This document shows, in pieces, positions 37,938 through 47,965 of a stretch of DNA of 64,000 nt. Made by a program: the position numbers and the translations under genes. The notes below the pieces were generated by a model that worked only from the letters and a program-made list of their open reading frames with translations, had not been told where the DNA came from and made no database searches. Position 1 is the first letter of the stretch; each line of letters opens with the position of its first letter. Location: assembly GCF_030812775.1 (NCBI RefSeq), contig NZ_JAUSTI010000001.1, positions 372,001 to 436,000 of the forward strand. Direction: 5' to 3'. This stretch comes from Paenibacillus tundrae. GTDB lineage: Bacteria > Bacillota > Bacilli > Paenibacillales > Paenibacillaceae.

Positions 37938-38835
37938 TCGTCCTGCATTTGAATTGTATCTTCAGGAGATCACAGAGCAGATCACCAATGAGTTGAAGGA
38001 AATCCTTCCTGCTGAATGGAACGTGCCTCAGTCTCTGCGTGATGCAATGCAGTATTCATTAATGGCCGGAGGCAAGCGCCTTCGACCACTGCTGGTCGTT
38101 GCTGCGGCGGAAGCTTTCGGTGCGGAGCGTCAAGCTGCGCTTCCGGTAGCCTGCGCCGTAGAGATGGTTCATACGTACTCCTTGATCCACGATGACCTGC
38201 CTGCTATGGATAATGATGACTATCGCAGGGGAAAATTAACGAATCACAAAGTATTTGGTGAAGCTACGGCAATCCTCGCAGGTGATGCACTGTTAACACA
38301 TGCTTTCTACAGCATCGTTCAAGCAGGGCGCAAGAGCGGAGTTTCAGCGGAGTCACTGCTATCCATCGTGGAAGATCTGTCTGAGTTGGCAGGTGCTCGA
38401 GGTATGGTTGGCGGACAGGTAGCTGACATGGAAGGCGAGCAAGGAATGACGAACTTGGAACAACTTCAATACATCCATCTGCATAAAACGGGGGATTTAA
38501 TTGTATTTTCCCTTATTGCAGGTGCACGGATCGGTGGAGCAACGCAAGGGCAACTGGAGGCACTACGAGTTTTCGGTAGAGATTTGGGGCTTGCTTTCCA
38601 GATTCAGGACGACATTCTTGACCTTACTGGCGATGAACAGAAGATGGGCAAAAAAACGCAAAGCGATGTGAATCAACAAAAGGTTACTTATCCTTTCTTT
38701 ATTGGCTTGGAACAGTCTCAAGAGCAGGTTAGCGTGCTGACTCAATCGGCTAAGGATGCCCTCTGCAGAGCGGATCTAACCGATTCCTCCAGACTAATGG
38801 AGATTGCAGATTACTTAATGCGTAGAGATCATTAA
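37930..38835 (+). CDS. ispA: farnesyl/geranyl diphosphate synthase
   Basis: Prenyl transferase that condenses isopentenyl diphosphate with allylic diphosphates. The first aspartate-rich motif is [10 protein letters not shown] near residue 85, the second DDILD near 225, and GGKRLRP binds the diphosphate. 301 residues with the ATG at 37930, which overlaps the end of xseB by 8 bases; the longer frame would lie mostly inside xseB. It lies with dxs in an isoprenoid block, as in B. subtilis. Confidence 0.95.
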   Translation: MNNRPAFELYLQEITEQITNELKEILPAEWNVPQSLRDAMQYSLMAGGKRLRPLLVVAAAEAFGAERQAALPVACAVEMVHTYSLIHDDLPAMDNDDYRRGKLTNHKVFGEATAILAGDALLTHAFYSIVQAGRKSGVSAESLLSIVEDLSELAGARGMVGGQVADMEGEQGMTNLEQLQYIHLHKTGDLIVFSLIAGARIGGATQGQLEALRVFGRDLGLAFQIQDDILDLTGDEQKMGKKTQSDVNQQKVTYPFFIGLEQSQEQVSVLTQSAKDALCRADLTDSSRLMEIADYLMRRDH

Positions 38836-39011
38836 TTAATGATTCGTCTCAGTTGAGTTCTGAAAGTTCTGTTTCAATTAATTGAGAACCGTGTAATTAT
38901 ATTGATGTCCTTTTTATAGCGACGGAGTCTAGCTCACTTAGGATACATAATGATCGAACAGGGTGTCCCTGCTGGCGATAATACGTGCTATGGGTAGTGA
39001 AGTACCGTACA

Positions 39012-39040
39012 TTATGATTCCTTTTCATTTATGTTATAAT
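39012..39040 (+). promoter_or_regulatory. promoter of dxs
   Basis: TATAAT (39035-39040) with an extended -10 TG (39032-39033) and a weak -35 TTATGA (39012-39017), spacer 17. The 283-base gap before dxs also holds a small hairpin CAGGG-TGT-CCCTG (38959-38971); I see no gene in it and no OLE RNA-sized element. Confidence 0.55.
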
Positions 39041-39118
39041 GATTTAATGTCAATTTATGAATTATGCATGAACGTATTACACAAAATTCAAACATTCTAG
39101 GAAAGCGGGGAGATTCTC

Positions 39119-41026
39119 GTGCTGCTTCCACAAATTAAACAACCCAGCGATCTGAAGTCGATGTCTCAGGATGACCTTGTTTTATTATCGGCGGAGATCC
39201 GGCAGTTTCTCATTGAGAAGTTGTCCGCTACAGGGGGGCATCTTGCACCCAACTTAGGAGTGGTTGAGCTCACGGTTGCCCTGCATTACTGTTATAACAG
39301 TCCGGTAGATAAAATGATCTTTGATGTTGGGCATCAGGCTTATGTACACAAAGTCCTTACAGGTCGTATGGATCGATTCGATACTTTACGTCAACACAAT
39401 GGATTGTGCGGATTCGTTAAACGTAATGAGAGTGAACACGATGTATGGGAAGCCGGTCATAGCAGTACTTCATTGTCTGCAGCGATGGGTATGGCACTTG
39501 CTCGTGATCTTAAAGGTGAAGACAACAAAGTTATACCTATTATCGGGGATGGAGCGCTTACAGGCGGTATGGCTTTTGAAGCACTCAATCATATTGGCCA
39601 TGAGCAGAAGAAAATGATGGTCATCCTCAATGATAACGAAATGTCTATTGCTCCAAATGTAGGGGCAATGCATAAATATCTAAGTAAAATTCGTTCGGAT
39701 CGTCACTATTTGAAAGCCAAAGACGATGTGGAGGGAATGCTGAAAAGAATTCCTGCCATTGGCGACAGACTGGCTAAATCAGCGAGCTGGATCAAGGATA
39801 GCGTGAAATATATGATGGTTCCAGGGGTTCTCTTTGAAGAGCTGGGATTTAAGTACTTGGGTCCGATCGACGGACATGATATTCCTAAGCTGATCGAAGC
39901 GTTCAAACAGGCGGATAACGTTGAAGGACCTGTGTTAGTTCATGTCCTTACAACCAAAGGTAAAGGTTATCAGCCTGCAGAAGCCGATTCGCATAAATGG
40001 CATGGAATTTCACCGTACAAAATTGAATCTGGTCAAGTTCTAAAAGCTGTTGGAAAACCAATGTATACTGAAATATTTGGTCAAACGTTAGTTGAATTGG
40101 CTAAGGAAGATAAGCGTATCGTAGCAGTGACACCGGCGATGCCTACCGGCTCGGGTCTTATTCCATTTAGTAAGGAATTCCCGGATCGAATGATTGACGT
40201 TGGTATTGCAGAGCAACATGCGGCTACGATGTCTGCAGCACTGGCAATGGAAGGTTTGAAACCGATCTTTGCAGTGTATTCGACCTTCATGCAGCGTGCG
40301 TATGACCAGATTGTGCATGATATTTGCCGTCACAACGCTAACGTCATCTTTGCAATCGACCGTGCTGGATTTGTAGGGCCGGATGGTGAAACGCATCAAG
40401 GGGTGTATGATGTGGCGTTCATGCGTCATATTCCTAACATTGTACTGATGATGCCTAAAGATGAAAATGAACTGCGTCATATGATGAAGACTGCAATTGA
40501 GTATAATGATGGACCAATCGCATACCGTTACCCACGGAATAATGTCGTTGGGGTACCACTTGACGAGCAACTTGTACCGATTCCGATCGGTACATGGGAG
40601 CAGATCAGACCAGCGGAAGGGTACGCTATTATTGCCTCAGGCTCCATGTTGCAAATTGCGGAAGAAGCTGCTGAGTTAGTGAAAAGAGAGGGCATTACGG
40701 CTGGTGTAATTAATGCTCGATTCCTCAAACCACTGGATGAGCAAATGCTACGTGATTTGGCTGTACGAGGCACTAAAATTATTGTGCTTGAAGAAGCGTC
40801 ACAAGCGGGAAGCATGGGTAGTGCTGTGCTGGAGTTCTACGCAGAACAAGGCTTACACGATGTCCAAGTGCATTTAATGGGGATTCCTGATCGGTTTATC
40901 GAGCATGGAAGCATTAATGAGCAGCGGGCAGAAGTTGGTCTTACCGTAGAAAATGTAAGCTCCGAATTACGTTCGTTGGCAGCACAATCGTCATATAGCA
41001 TGTCACGAACCAAATTCCCTTCTTAA
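39119..41026 (+). CDS. dxs: 1-deoxy-D-xylulose-5-phosphate synthase
   Basis: Thiamine diphosphate enzyme that joins pyruvate and glyceraldehyde-3-phosphate, the first step of the methylerythritol phosphate pathway. Features: [19 protein letters not shown] near residue 40, the ThDP motif [16 protein letters not shown] near 150, the transketolase pyrimidine domain [12 protein letters not shown] with the catalytic Glu, and the C-terminal domain. 635 residues. GTG start at 39119 with GCGGGGAG before it. Confidence 0.96.
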   Translation: MLLPQIKQPSDLKSMSQDDLVLLSAEIRQFLIEKLSATGGHLAPNLGVVELTVALHYCYNSPVDKMIFDVGHQAYVHKVLTGRMDRFDTLRQHNGLCGFVKRNESEHDVWEAGHSSTSLSAAMGMALARDLKGEDNKVIPIIGDGALTGGMAFEALNHIGHEQKKMMVILNDNEMSIAPNVGAMHKYLSKIRSDRHYLKAKDDVEGMLKRIPAIGDRLAKSASWIKDSVKYMMVPGVLFEELGFKYLGPIDGHDIPKLIEAFKQADNVEGPVLVHVLTTKGKGYQPAEADSHKWHGISPYKIESGQVLKAVGKPMYTEIFGQTLVELAKEDKRIVAVTPAMPTGSGLIPFSKEFPDRMIDVGIAEQHAATMSAALAMEGLKPIFAVYSTFMQRAYDQIVHDICRHNANVIFAIDRAGFVGPDGETHQGVYDVAFMRHIPNIVLMMPKDENELRHMMKTAIEYNDGPIAYRYPRNNVVGVPLDEQLVPIPIGTWEQIRPAEGYAIIASGSMLQIAEEAAELVKREGITAGVINARFLKPLDEQMLRDLAVRGTKIIVLEEASQAGSMGSAVLEFYAEQGLHDVQVHLMGIPDRFIEHGSINEQRAEVGLTVENVSSELRSLAAQSSYSMSRTKFPS

Positions 41027-41139
41027 TAAATAGGGATCCAAAAGCCTCGATCATAAGATCGATTCACAACAAACTTTTAATGTGATCCCTGTGAGGCATC
41101 GCCTGAATGATTAGCATTACTTGATGATAGGAGAAAGAC

Positions 41140-41985
41140 ATGTCACTCCCCAAAGAACGAATTGATGTTCTGCTGGTCGAGCAAGGTTATTATGAGAGCC
41201 GTGAGAAAGCAAAAGCGGCGATTATGGCTGGACTAGTGTATGCCAATAATGAACGAATTGAAAAGGCTGGGATGAAGATTCCACGGGAAGCGGAATTGAA
41301 GGTTAAAGGTTCTGTTCACCCTTATGTGGGTCGAGGCGGGTTAAAGCTGGAAAAGGCGATCCGTCATTTCAATCTTGATATGAACGAACGGGTTATGCTG
41401 GATATTGGATCGTCTACCGGCGGTTTTACGGACTGCGCCTTGCAGCATGGCGCTTCCCATGTCTACGCCATTGATGTCGGATACAATCAACTGGATTGGT
41501 CTCTGCGTAATGATGAGCGTGTCACGGTCATGGAAAGAACCAATTTTCGGTACGTTACCCCAGAAGATCTGATAGGCCCTTTACCGAACTTTGCGAGTAT
41601 TGATGTCTCGTTCATCTCACTACGCATTATATTACCGCCACTAATCGCTCTGCTTCATCGACCTGCGGATATCGTAGCTCTGATTAAACCACAGTTCGAA
41701 GCTGGACGTGAGAAAGTAGGCAAGTCAGGCGTTGTTCGAGATACTGTGGTGCATAAGGAAGTGTTGGAAACGATGCTTCGTTATGCGAAAGAACTCGGAT
41801 TGAAGCTAAAAGACTTAACCTTCTCACCGATTACTGGTGGGGAAGGCAACATTGAATTCCTTGCACATTGGCGACTGGAAGAACCAGACGCAACACAACC
41901 AGAGAACAATGTAGCTGACCTAGATGCACTGGCACAACAGGTTGCAACTCAAGCTGCGCATACATTTAAGGGAAACTCATCATAA
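41140..41985 (+). CDS. tlyA: TlyA-family rRNA 2'-O-methyltransferase (YqxC)
   Basis: SAM-dependent methyltransferase modifying cytidine 2'-hydroxyls in rRNA, also annotated as haemolysin A. An N-terminal S4 RNA-binding domain (ERIDVLLVEQGYYESREKAK, residues 5-65) precedes the FtsJ-like fold with DIGSSTGGFTDCAL near residue 87 as the SAM loop and ALIKPQFEAGREKVGK with the catalytic Lys. 281 residues. In the same position as yqxC in B. subtilis, between dxs and argR. Confidence 0.93.
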   Translation: MSLPKERIDVLLVEQGYYESREKAKAAIMAGLVYANNERIEKAGMKIPREAELKVKGSVHPYVGRGGLKLEKAIRHFNLDMNERVMLDIGSSTGGFTDCALQHGASHVYAIDVGYNQLDWSLRNDERVTVMERTNFRYVTPEDLIGPLPNFASIDVSFISLRIILPPLIALLHRPADIVALIKPQFEAGREKVGKSGVVRDTVVHKEVLETMLRYAKELGLKLKDLTFSPITGGEGNIEFLAHWRLEEPDATQPENNVADLDALAQQVATQAAHTFKGNSS

Positions 41986-41999
41986 GATGGGTTTCTTTT
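41972..41999 (+). terminator. terminator overlapping the end of tlyA
   Basis: GAAACTCATC pairs with GATGGGTTTC (one mismatch), with a short T-run after; the stem includes the last codons and stop of tlyA. Confidence 0.6.
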
Positions 42000-42069
42000 C
42001 GCTGGAAAGGTGATTCTAATAACAGGAGAATGACGGATCAACCGCGAATAAGTCTTCGAGGTGAAGACA

Positions 42070-42555
42070 ATGGATGGGCAATATGACACAATCGTGATTG
42101 GTGTGTTTGCTATCTGTTTGATCGTATGGTTATTCTATGGGTTACGTAACTGGATTAATCGGCCACAGCCTGTAAGCTTGACTGGCATTCAATTGAATGC
42201 AGATATTCAGGAATCGCCTGCAATTGATCTACTTGAAGCACAGGGGTATGAAATCATTGGTGGTAAGATGAAGGTGCCGCTTGCTTTTGAGGCGAATGAA
42301 TCGGTGTTTCACAGTAGACTATTCATTGATTATGTCGCCCAGCAGGATGGATATCGATATCTTGTGAAGACATCCAGACGCAGGCAACCTGTGGAATATA
42401 CAGGCTCAGGCCTTCGCGATCGTTTTCTTCACTATTTATTGTTATACCCCGGCTGTGAGGGCTTGTTATATGTGGATCTTGAGGACTCAAGTGTGAAGTT
42501 AATCCGATTGATGGATTATGAGGAAGATGCATACGATGGTGAAGATTTGGACTAA
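42070..42555 (+). CDS. single-pass membrane protein of unknown function
   Basis: A 161-residue product with one N-terminal helix ([19 protein letters not shown]) and a soluble domain of about 130 residues rich in strands, ending in an acidic tail ([11 protein letters not shown]). I recognise no catalytic motif. ATG 42070 lies 5 bases after GAGGTGA and is preferred over the GTG at 42061. Location between tlyA and argR suggests transcription with argR-recN. Likely a Paenibacillus-type conserved hypothetical. Confidence 0.75.
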   Translation: MDGQYDTIVIGVFAICLIVWLFYGLRNWINRPQPVSLTGIQLNADIQESPAIDLLEAQGYEIIGGKMKVPLAFEANESVFHSRLFIDYVAQQDGYRYLVKTSRRRQPVEYTGSGLRDRFLHYLLLYPGCEGLLYVDLEDSSVKLIRLMDYEEDAYDGEDLD

Positions 42556-42587
42556 GATTAAGGCAATTACTAGAACTGGAGGCTTTT

Positions 42588-43037
42588 ATGAAAGGACAAC
42601 GACACATTAAGATACGTGAAATTATAAGTCAGAATGAAATTGAAACTCAAGATGATCTCGTTGAAGCATTGCGACAATCTGGTTTTCAAGTAACTCAAGC
42701 CACGGTATCCCGTGACATTAAAGAATTGTTATTGATTAAAATTCCTATGGATGATGGGCGATATAAATATTCTCTTCCAACCGATCAAAGATACAATCCG
42801 ATTCAAAAGCTGAAACGTGCATTAGTGGATAATTTTCTACACATTGACCATGCGAATAATCTGGTTGTTATGAAATGTTTGCCAGGGACAGCGAACTCCA
42901 TTGCGGCATTACTGGATAATATCGAATGGACAGAAGTGATGGGAACAATCTGTGGAGACGATACGATTCTGATTATCTGCCGTACTGAAGATAACAGCGT
43001 TACAGTGATTGACCGCATTATGGGTTATATTTCCTAG
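42588..43037 (+). CDS. argR: arginine repressor ArgR/AhrC
   Basis: Hexameric arginine-dependent regulator: represses arginine biosynthesis and activates catabolism. The N-terminal winged helix contains [20 protein letters not shown] and [15 protein letters not shown]; the C-terminal domain has the arginine-binding signature [14 protein letters not shown]. 149 residues as in B. subtilis AhrC. Its place before recN is conserved. Confidence 0.96.
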   Translation: MKGQRHIKIREIISQNEIETQDDLVEALRQSGFQVTQATVSRDIKELLLIKIPMDDGRYKYSLPTDQRYNPIQKLKRALVDNFLHIDHANNLVVMKCLPGTANSIAALLDNIEWTEVMGTICGDDTILIICRTEDNSVTVIDRIMGYIS

Positions 43038-43090
43038 GAAATCATATACATTGAAGTGCTAAGTTTTGTCATCCGGAGGTGTTTTTGCAG

Positions 43091-44827
43091 ATGTTAGTTA
43101 CTTTATCGATTCGCAATTTGGCAGTTGTTGAAGAGGTGGATGTTGTATTTCATGCTGGCTTTCATGTGCTTTCAGGGGAAACGGGTGCGGGTAAATCAAT
43201 TATTATTGATGCCCTTGGTTTGATTGCTGGTGGTCGTAGTTCAGCTGATTTAATCCGTTATGGTTGTGAGAAGGCAGAGATGGAGGCTCTCTTCGAAATG
43301 GAGCAAGGGCATCCGGTATGGGAAACACTTGAGAAGCTGGGCATTCATTGTGAACCAGAAGAGCACTTGGTCATTCGTCGTGAATTGAATACGCAAGGTA
43401 AGAGTACTTCCCGTATTAACGGTCAATTGGTGAATTTAACGATGCTCCGTGAAGTTGGCGAGAAGTTAATCAATATCCATGGTCAGCATGAGCATCAGAG
43501 CTTGCTTCGCCCAGAGAGCCATCTGGGGCTTCTGGATACGTACGGAGCTTCAATCATTGGACCCATTAAATCAGAATATCAGGCTCGTTACAGCCAGTTT
43601 ATCGCTGCGGAGAAAGAGCTACGTGCACTCCAAGAGTCAAGTCAGCGTGCGTATCAGTTGCTGGACATGTATCGTTTTCAACTAGAAGAGATTGCAGCAG
43701 CCAGCCTTACAAGTGGGGAAGATGAATTACTCGGTGAAGAACGGGTCAAACTATCCCATAGTGAGAAAATGATGGACAGTGTTGCGGGTGCATATGATTT
43801 GCTTAGTGGGCAACGAGGCTTAGAAGCGATAAGCATTGCTCTTTCACGAATTGAGGATATCTCTGGCTATGATAGCAAAGGGCTACAGCCAATTGTAGAG
43901 CAGTTGCAATCTGCCTTTTATCAATTGGAGGATGTAACCTTCCAACTAAGGGATTACCGCGAAAAAATTGAATTTAATCCAGACAGGCTGGAAGAAGTCG
44001 AACAGCGATTGAACTTAATCTCTGGACTTCGTCGCAAATATGGAGACAGTGTTGAACTTATTTTGAATTATTACGAACAGATTAGCCACGAGACAGATCA
44101 GCTTGAAAATAAAGATGAGCGCTTAGAGAAGCTACGTAATCAGCGTGATAAGCTGCTTGTTCTGGTTATGGAATCTGCTGAGGAATTAAGCCGTGTGCGA
44201 AAACAATGTGCGGAAGACCTTGCTGCACAGGTGGAGAGTGAATTGAAGGATCTGCAGATGGAACGAACAACGCTGCGTGTGCAGATTACTCCTTTTGAGG
44301 ATCCGAAAGGTATCGAATGGAATGGGCGACGTATTCGTTTGACTCGTCAGGGTGCGGACAATGCTGAATTCTTGATCTCTCCGAATCCAGGTGAGCCTCT
44401 TCGTCCGTTGGGTAAAATCGCGTCGGGCGGTGAATTGTCGAGAATGATGCTGGCGATGAAGAGTATTTTTGCACGTCATGATCGCATTCCTGTATTGATC
44501 TTTGACGAGGTGGATACAGGTGTGAGCGGTAGAGCCGCTCAATCCATTGCAGAGAAGTTATTCCGACTGTCGTCGACCTGTCAAGTGTTCTCCATAACGC
44601 ACTTACCACAAGTGGCTTGTATGGCTGACCATCAATATTTGATTGAAAAACATGTCGTGGATGGACGTACGATGACTCAAGTAGAATCGCTGTCAAACGA
44701 GGGCAGAGTGAAGGAATTGGCACGTATGCTCGGTGGCGTGGAAATTACAGAAAAAACACTGCATCACGCACAGGAAATGCTGAATTTGGCGGAAGCCAAA
44801 AAAGGGGGAAACGAGCGGCTGGCGTAA
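43091..44827 (+). CDS. recN: DNA repair protein RecN
   Basis: SMC-like ATPase that gathers DNA ends in double-strand break repair. Walker A GETGAGKS near residue 30, a long central coiled coil (about 160-370), signature ASGGELSR near 445 and Walker B VLIFDEVDTG near 468. 578 residues. The ATG at 43091 is 10 bases after GGAGGT; the longer frame starts at a GTG within that site. Confidence 0.96.
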   Translation: MLVTLSIRNLAVVEEVDVVFHAGFHVLSGETGAGKSIIIDALGLIAGGRSSADLIRYGCEKAEMEALFEMEQGHPVWETLEKLGIHCEPEEHLVIRRELNTQGKSTSRINGQLVNLTMLREVGEKLINIHGQHEHQSLLRPESHLGLLDTYGASIIGPIKSEYQARYSQFIAAEKELRALQESSQRAYQLLDMYRFQLEEIAAASLTSGEDELLGEERVKLSHSEKMMDSVAGAYDLLSGQRGLEAISIALSRIEDISGYDSKGLQPIVEQLQSAFYQLEDVTFQLRDYREKIEFNPDRLEEVEQRLNLISGLRRKYGDSVELILNYYEQISHETDQLENKDERLEKLRNQRDKLLVLVMESAEELSRVRKQCAEDLAAQVESELKDLQMERTTLRVQITPFEDPKGIEWNGRRIRLTRQGADNAEFLISPNPGEPLRPLGKIASGGELSRMMLAMKSIFARHDRIPVLIFDEVDTGVSGRAAQSIAEKLFRLSSTCQVFSITHLPQVACMADHQYLIEKHVVDGRTMTQVESLSNEGRVKELARMLGGVEITEKTLHHAQEMLNLAEAKKGGNERLA

Positions 44828-44929
44828 TGATTGACAGTAATAAAAGCCTGGGGGCGAGGTTATCTTATAGGTACGCAATTGGCGACCACCTTTCGTCAAG
44901 CGAAAGAAGCAAAGGGAGTGTGACAGCCA

Positions 44930-46261
44930 TTGAATTCCCCCCTCAGGAAGAAATTGCTAGGTCTTTTATTTGCCTTCTTTCTCTGTTTAATTAGCCAGGC
45001 GATTCAGCCTGTGCAAAGTTATGCCTCATTGCCTGATGAAGTTCAGGTATTTGCGGGTAGGCAAGCAGAGGTTCGTCTTGCTGTGCCTGCTACTTCAAGT
45101 GCAGTTGTGGACCGACCGGATATCGTTGGTCTAGATGGACAAGAACAAGCCGTAAACGTAACCAAGCTAGAGCCTCTACACCTTCACCCCCAACAAACAG
45201 GTCATGCTAAATTAACCTTGAAATTGTGGGGCAAAATACCGGTGAAGACGGTTAACGTAAATGTTATTCCAGACTTGCGTGTTGTACCCGGGGGTCAAAC
45301 CATTGGCGTCAAAGTAAAATCAGCAGGTATTCTTGTGGTCGGTCATCACTTAATTGGTGCTGGACAAGATCAACGTGTTTCGCCAGGAGAAGATGCAGGA
45401 ATTAAGCTCGGTGATCTAATCACCCATATGGATGGTAAACGTCTTGAGGGTGTAAGTGGTGTAGCCGAGGCAGTTGAACGAGCAGGCAAGAGTAAAAAAG
45501 GAATTGATGTCGTTCTTAAACGCGGCAATGAAACGGTCAAAACCCGTTTAACACCTGCCTATGATGCAGAGGATCAAGCGTGGAGACTTGGGTTATACAT
45601 TCGTGACTCCGCTGCTGGAGTTGGCACGCTGACGTTCTATGCTCCAGACCAAGGCGTATACGGGGCGCTGGGACATGTGATCACTGATATGAACACTCAA
45701 ACGTCTATCGTTGTAGGCAGTGGTCAGATCGTGCAGTCTAATGTAACGTCTATTTCCAAAAGCGAATCAGGCGATCCAGGGGAAAAGCGAGCACATTTTC
45801 TGAAGGAAAGTAAAATTCTTGGCAATATTGAGCGTAATACGGCATTTGGCATTTTCGGTAAGATGTCTAACAACCCTGATCACAGCTTGTATTCGAAGGG
45901 AATTCCAGTAGCCTTTTCTCGTGAAGTGAAGGAAGGTCCCGCTGAAATCCTAACGGTAGTTGAAGGTCAACAGGTTGAACGATACTCCATTGACATTGTG
46001 CATGTAGCAGATCAGTCTGAACCAGCAACTAAAGGGCTTGTCTTGCGGATCACCGATCCAAAGTTAATTGAAAAGACTGGTGGTATTGTTCAAGGGATGA
46101 GTGGAAGTCCAATTGTACAGAATGGCAAGCTGATTGGTGCAGTAACGCACGTATTCGTTAATGATCCTAAATCAGGTTATGGTTGCTTCATTGAGTGGAT
46201 GTTACAAGATGCAGGAGTCATGCTTAAAAAGGAAACATCTAAAAATCTTAAGGCAGGTTAA
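44930..46261 (+). CDS. spoIVB: SpoIVB serine peptidase (S55)
   Basis: Forespore-made signalling protease that crosses into the intermembrane space and cleaves SpoIVFA, releasing pro-sigma-K processing in the mother cell. An N-terminal hydrophobic anchor (LLGLLFAFFLCLISQA) is followed by a PDZ domain (about 110-205) and the peptidase. The triad aligns as H249 (GALGHVITD), D376 (RITDPKL) and S391 (GMSGSPI), with the same H-D-S spacings as B. subtilis. TTG start at 44930, 11 bases after AAGGGAG. 443 residues, slightly longer than B. subtilis (about 425). Confidence 0.95.
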   Translation: MNSPLRKKLLGLLFAFFLCLISQAIQPVQSYASLPDEVQVFAGRQAEVRLAVPATSSAVVDRPDIVGLDGQEQAVNVTKLEPLHLHPQQTGHAKLTLKLWGKIPVKTVNVNVIPDLRVVPGGQTIGVKVKSAGILVVGHHLIGAGQDQRVSPGEDAGIKLGDLITHMDGKRLEGVSGVAEAVERAGKSKKGIDVVLKRGNETVKTRLTPAYDAEDQAWRLGLYIRDSAAGVGTLTFYAPDQGVYGALGHVITDMNTQTSIVVGSGQIVQSNVTSISKSESGDPGEKRAHFLKESKILGNIERNTAFGIFGKMSNNPDHSLYSKGIPVAFSREVKEGPAEILTVVEGQQVERYSIDIVHVADQSEPATKGLVLRITDPKLIEKTGGIVQGMSGSPIVQNGKLIGAVTHVFVNDPKSGYGCFIEWMLQDAGVMLKKETSKNLKAG

Positions 46262-46279
46262 TCCGCCTTAAGATTTTTT
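46241..46279 (+). terminator. terminator overlapping the end of spoIVB
   Basis: AAAAATCTTAAGGC pairs perfectly with GCCTTAAGATTTTT over a 10-base loop, followed by T residues; the stop codon lies in the loop. Confidence 0.88.
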
Positions 46280-46364
46280 TGTCGAATGAATACATAAATG
46301 CTCGGATAATGAAATAAATTATTTATTATATAGCAATGAGAAAAAAAAATAAAGAAAAATAAAT

Positions 46365-46400
46365 TTCGACAGAAGGAATTTGCTCTCCCATGTCGAAAAT
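46365..46400 (+). promoter_or_regulatory. spo0A promoter: sigma-H elements with two Spo0A boxes
   Basis: A sigma-H -35 (RNAGGAWWW) is matched at all nine positions by GAAGGAATT (46372-46380), and GTCGAAA (46392-46398) fits the -10 (RNNGAAT) at 6 of 7, spacer 11. Two exact 0A boxes flank it in opposite orientation: TTCGACA (46365-46371, minus) and TGTCGAA (46391-46397, plus). Positive or negative feedback by Spo0A on its own sigma-H promoter is inferred, as in B. subtilis. Confidence 0.78.
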
Positions 46401-46454
46401 TTAACCTGTAAGGAAATGTACGAAATGATGTTTAAATTAAAGGAGGATACCGTT

Positions 46455-47273
46455 TTGCAAAAAATTGAGGTATTGCTGGCCGATGATAATCGTGAATTTA
46501 CGAATTTGCTTGCCGAATATATATCCGAACAGGAAGATATGGAAGTAACCGGGATTGCTTACAACGGAGAAGAAGTTCTGCAATTGCTGGAACAGACTCG
46601 TAATGTACCGGATGTCTTGATCCTGGACATTATCATGCCTCACCTGGATGGTCTGGGTGTGCTTGAGCGTCTGCGTAATTTGAATCTGTCTCCACAGCCT
46701 AAGGTCATCATGTTAACCGCATTCGGGCAAGAGAATATCACACAGCGTGCCGTGCAACTCGGAGCCTCGTATTACATCTTGAAACCATTTGATATGGAAG
46801 TCCTCGCGAATCGTGTGCGTCAGCTTGTAGGCTCGCAGACAACGATGTCCTCTAATAGTAACAACAGCAGCTCATCCATGTTCATGAATAAGTCTAATGT
46901 GGTACCTATGGGCAAACACAAAAATTTGGATGCAAGCATTACATCGATCATACATGAAATCGGCGTTCCTGCGCATATTAAAGGATATCAGTATTTGCGT
47001 GAGGCCATTACGATGGTGTATAACAATATCGAAATTTTAGGTGCAATCACCAAAACGTTGTATCCCGCCATTGCCGAAAAATTCAAAACCACGCCGTCCC
47101 GCGTCGAACGTGCCATTCGTCATGCGATTGAAGTGGCTTGGACGCGCGGCAACATCGACAGCATCAGTCACCTATTTGGTTACACGATCAACATCAGTAA
47201 GTCGAAACCGACGAACTCCGAGTTCATCGCGATGGTTGCTGACAAGCTGAGAATTGAGCATAAGGTGTCTTGA
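46455..47273 (+). CDS. spo0A: sporulation master regulator Spo0A
   Basis: Phosphorelay response regulator that commits the cell to sporulation. Receiver domain 1-125: acidic pocket D10-D11, phospho-acceptor D58 in VLILDIIMP, and the conserved Lys in ILKPFDME. A Ser/Asn-rich linker (about 132-150) leads to the effector domain with the DNA-recognition helix in [20 protein letters not shown] at 46455 is 8 bases after AGGAGG and gives 272 residues, close to B. subtilis (267). The longer frame would begin inside the promoter. Confidence 0.97.
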   Translation: MQKIEVLLADDNREFTNLLAEYISEQEDMEVTGIAYNGEEVLQLLEQTRNVPDVLILDIIMPHLDGLGVLERLRNLNLSPQPKVIMLTAFGQENITQRAVQLGASYYILKPFDMEVLANRVRQLVGSQTTMSSNSNNSSSSMFMNKSNVVPMGKHKNLDASITSIIHEIGVPAHIKGYQYLREAITMVYNNIEILGAITKTLYPAIAEKFKTTPSRVERAIRHAIEVAWTRGNIDSISHLFGYTINISKSKPTNSEFIAMVADKLRIEHKVS

Positions 47274-47355
47274 AAGGATCCGGAATAACGCACTTGAGAA
47301 CTTTTTATTATTAGGTGTCATGCGTGACACGATCCACATAAATGAACTTATCTTG

Positions 47356-47395
47356 ACCCAGTAGACTATTTCAGTTTACTGGGTTTTATTTTTTT
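47356..47395 (+). terminator. first terminator after spo0A
   Basis: ACCCAGTA pairs with TACTGGGT, followed by a long T-rich stretch. Confidence 0.75.
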
Positions 47396-47401
47396 ACGAC
47401 T

Positions 47402-47446
47402 CCGTCATGTAACCGGGAGTAACAATCCTTTACATGACGGCTTTTT
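47402..47446 (+). terminator. second terminator after spo0A
   Basis: CCGTCATGTAA pairs perfectly with TTACATGACGG over a 17-base loop, followed by CTTTTTAC. It makes a tandem with the first. Confidence 0.8.
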
Positions 47447-47535
47447 ACTATTTTCTGCTTTTATTAACTCTCAACAGGGTATATAAAAGTATGCGTTTTC
47501 TAAGGGGGCGATAACATGATCAAACTTATGCTGGG

Positions 47536-47745
47536 TTGTACCTTATTATATCTTCGATAATCGTCTTGTGTTCTGGGTTTATTGTTTCTGCTTTAAAATC
47601 AGTGCAGCACGCCTCTTCCAGCATTAATAGTGGGGCGTTTCAGTATAGTTTATTCAATGTACATATATCGTGGTTTATTGGGGCAGTCGTGTTATTTAGC
47701 ATTGGCGTAGGATTGATCAATTCTGCGAGCAAAGAGGAACATTAG
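47536..47745 (+). CDS. small two-helix membrane protein, possible 5' frameshift
   Basis: The open frame gives a 69-residue protein with two hydrophobic helices (YLIISSIIVLCSGFIVSAL and HISWFIGAVVLFSIGVGLI) and no known motif. Its only start is a TTG at 47536 without a ribosome site. A well-placed AAGGGGG (47502-47508) and ATG (47516) exist just upstream but in another frame, where translation gives MIKLMLGCTLLYLR and stops. A one-base insertion or deletion near 47540-47555 would join the two into a natural N-terminus. So this may be a frameshifted gene, a sequencing slip, or a TTG start. Confidence 0.45.
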   Translation: MYLIISSIIVLCSGFIVSALKSVQHASSSINSGAFQYSLFNVHISWFIGAVVLFSIGVGLINSASKEEH

Positions 47746-47965
47746 ATACTTTAACATAAAATGTAGGAATGGTAGGATCGCCTTAAGATCAAACCAAGTT
47801 CTCAAGATCGAACTCAGATTTAATTTCAAACTTTACGTTAAATTGACTCTTTTTATAGGTGAAGGTGGTACGATATGACTACATATTTTTATAACATTAT
47901 AGGCATACCGGAGTATACTTGATTTCATAGAAGTTTCCAATTACATAAAGAGCGATGAGAAGAAG

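Noticed and set aside
38836..39118. OLE RNA, which in some Bacillota lies among the nusB-folD-xseA-ispA-dxs genes
   Set aside because: The only sizeable gap in this block is 283 bases, far less than the roughly 600 of OLE, and no OapA-like gene is nearby.
47876..47923. 15-codon frame (MTTYFYNIIGIPEYT) with a purine-rich site before the GGDEF gene
   Set aside because: Too short and without family or conserved context; could be a leader peptide but nothing supports it.
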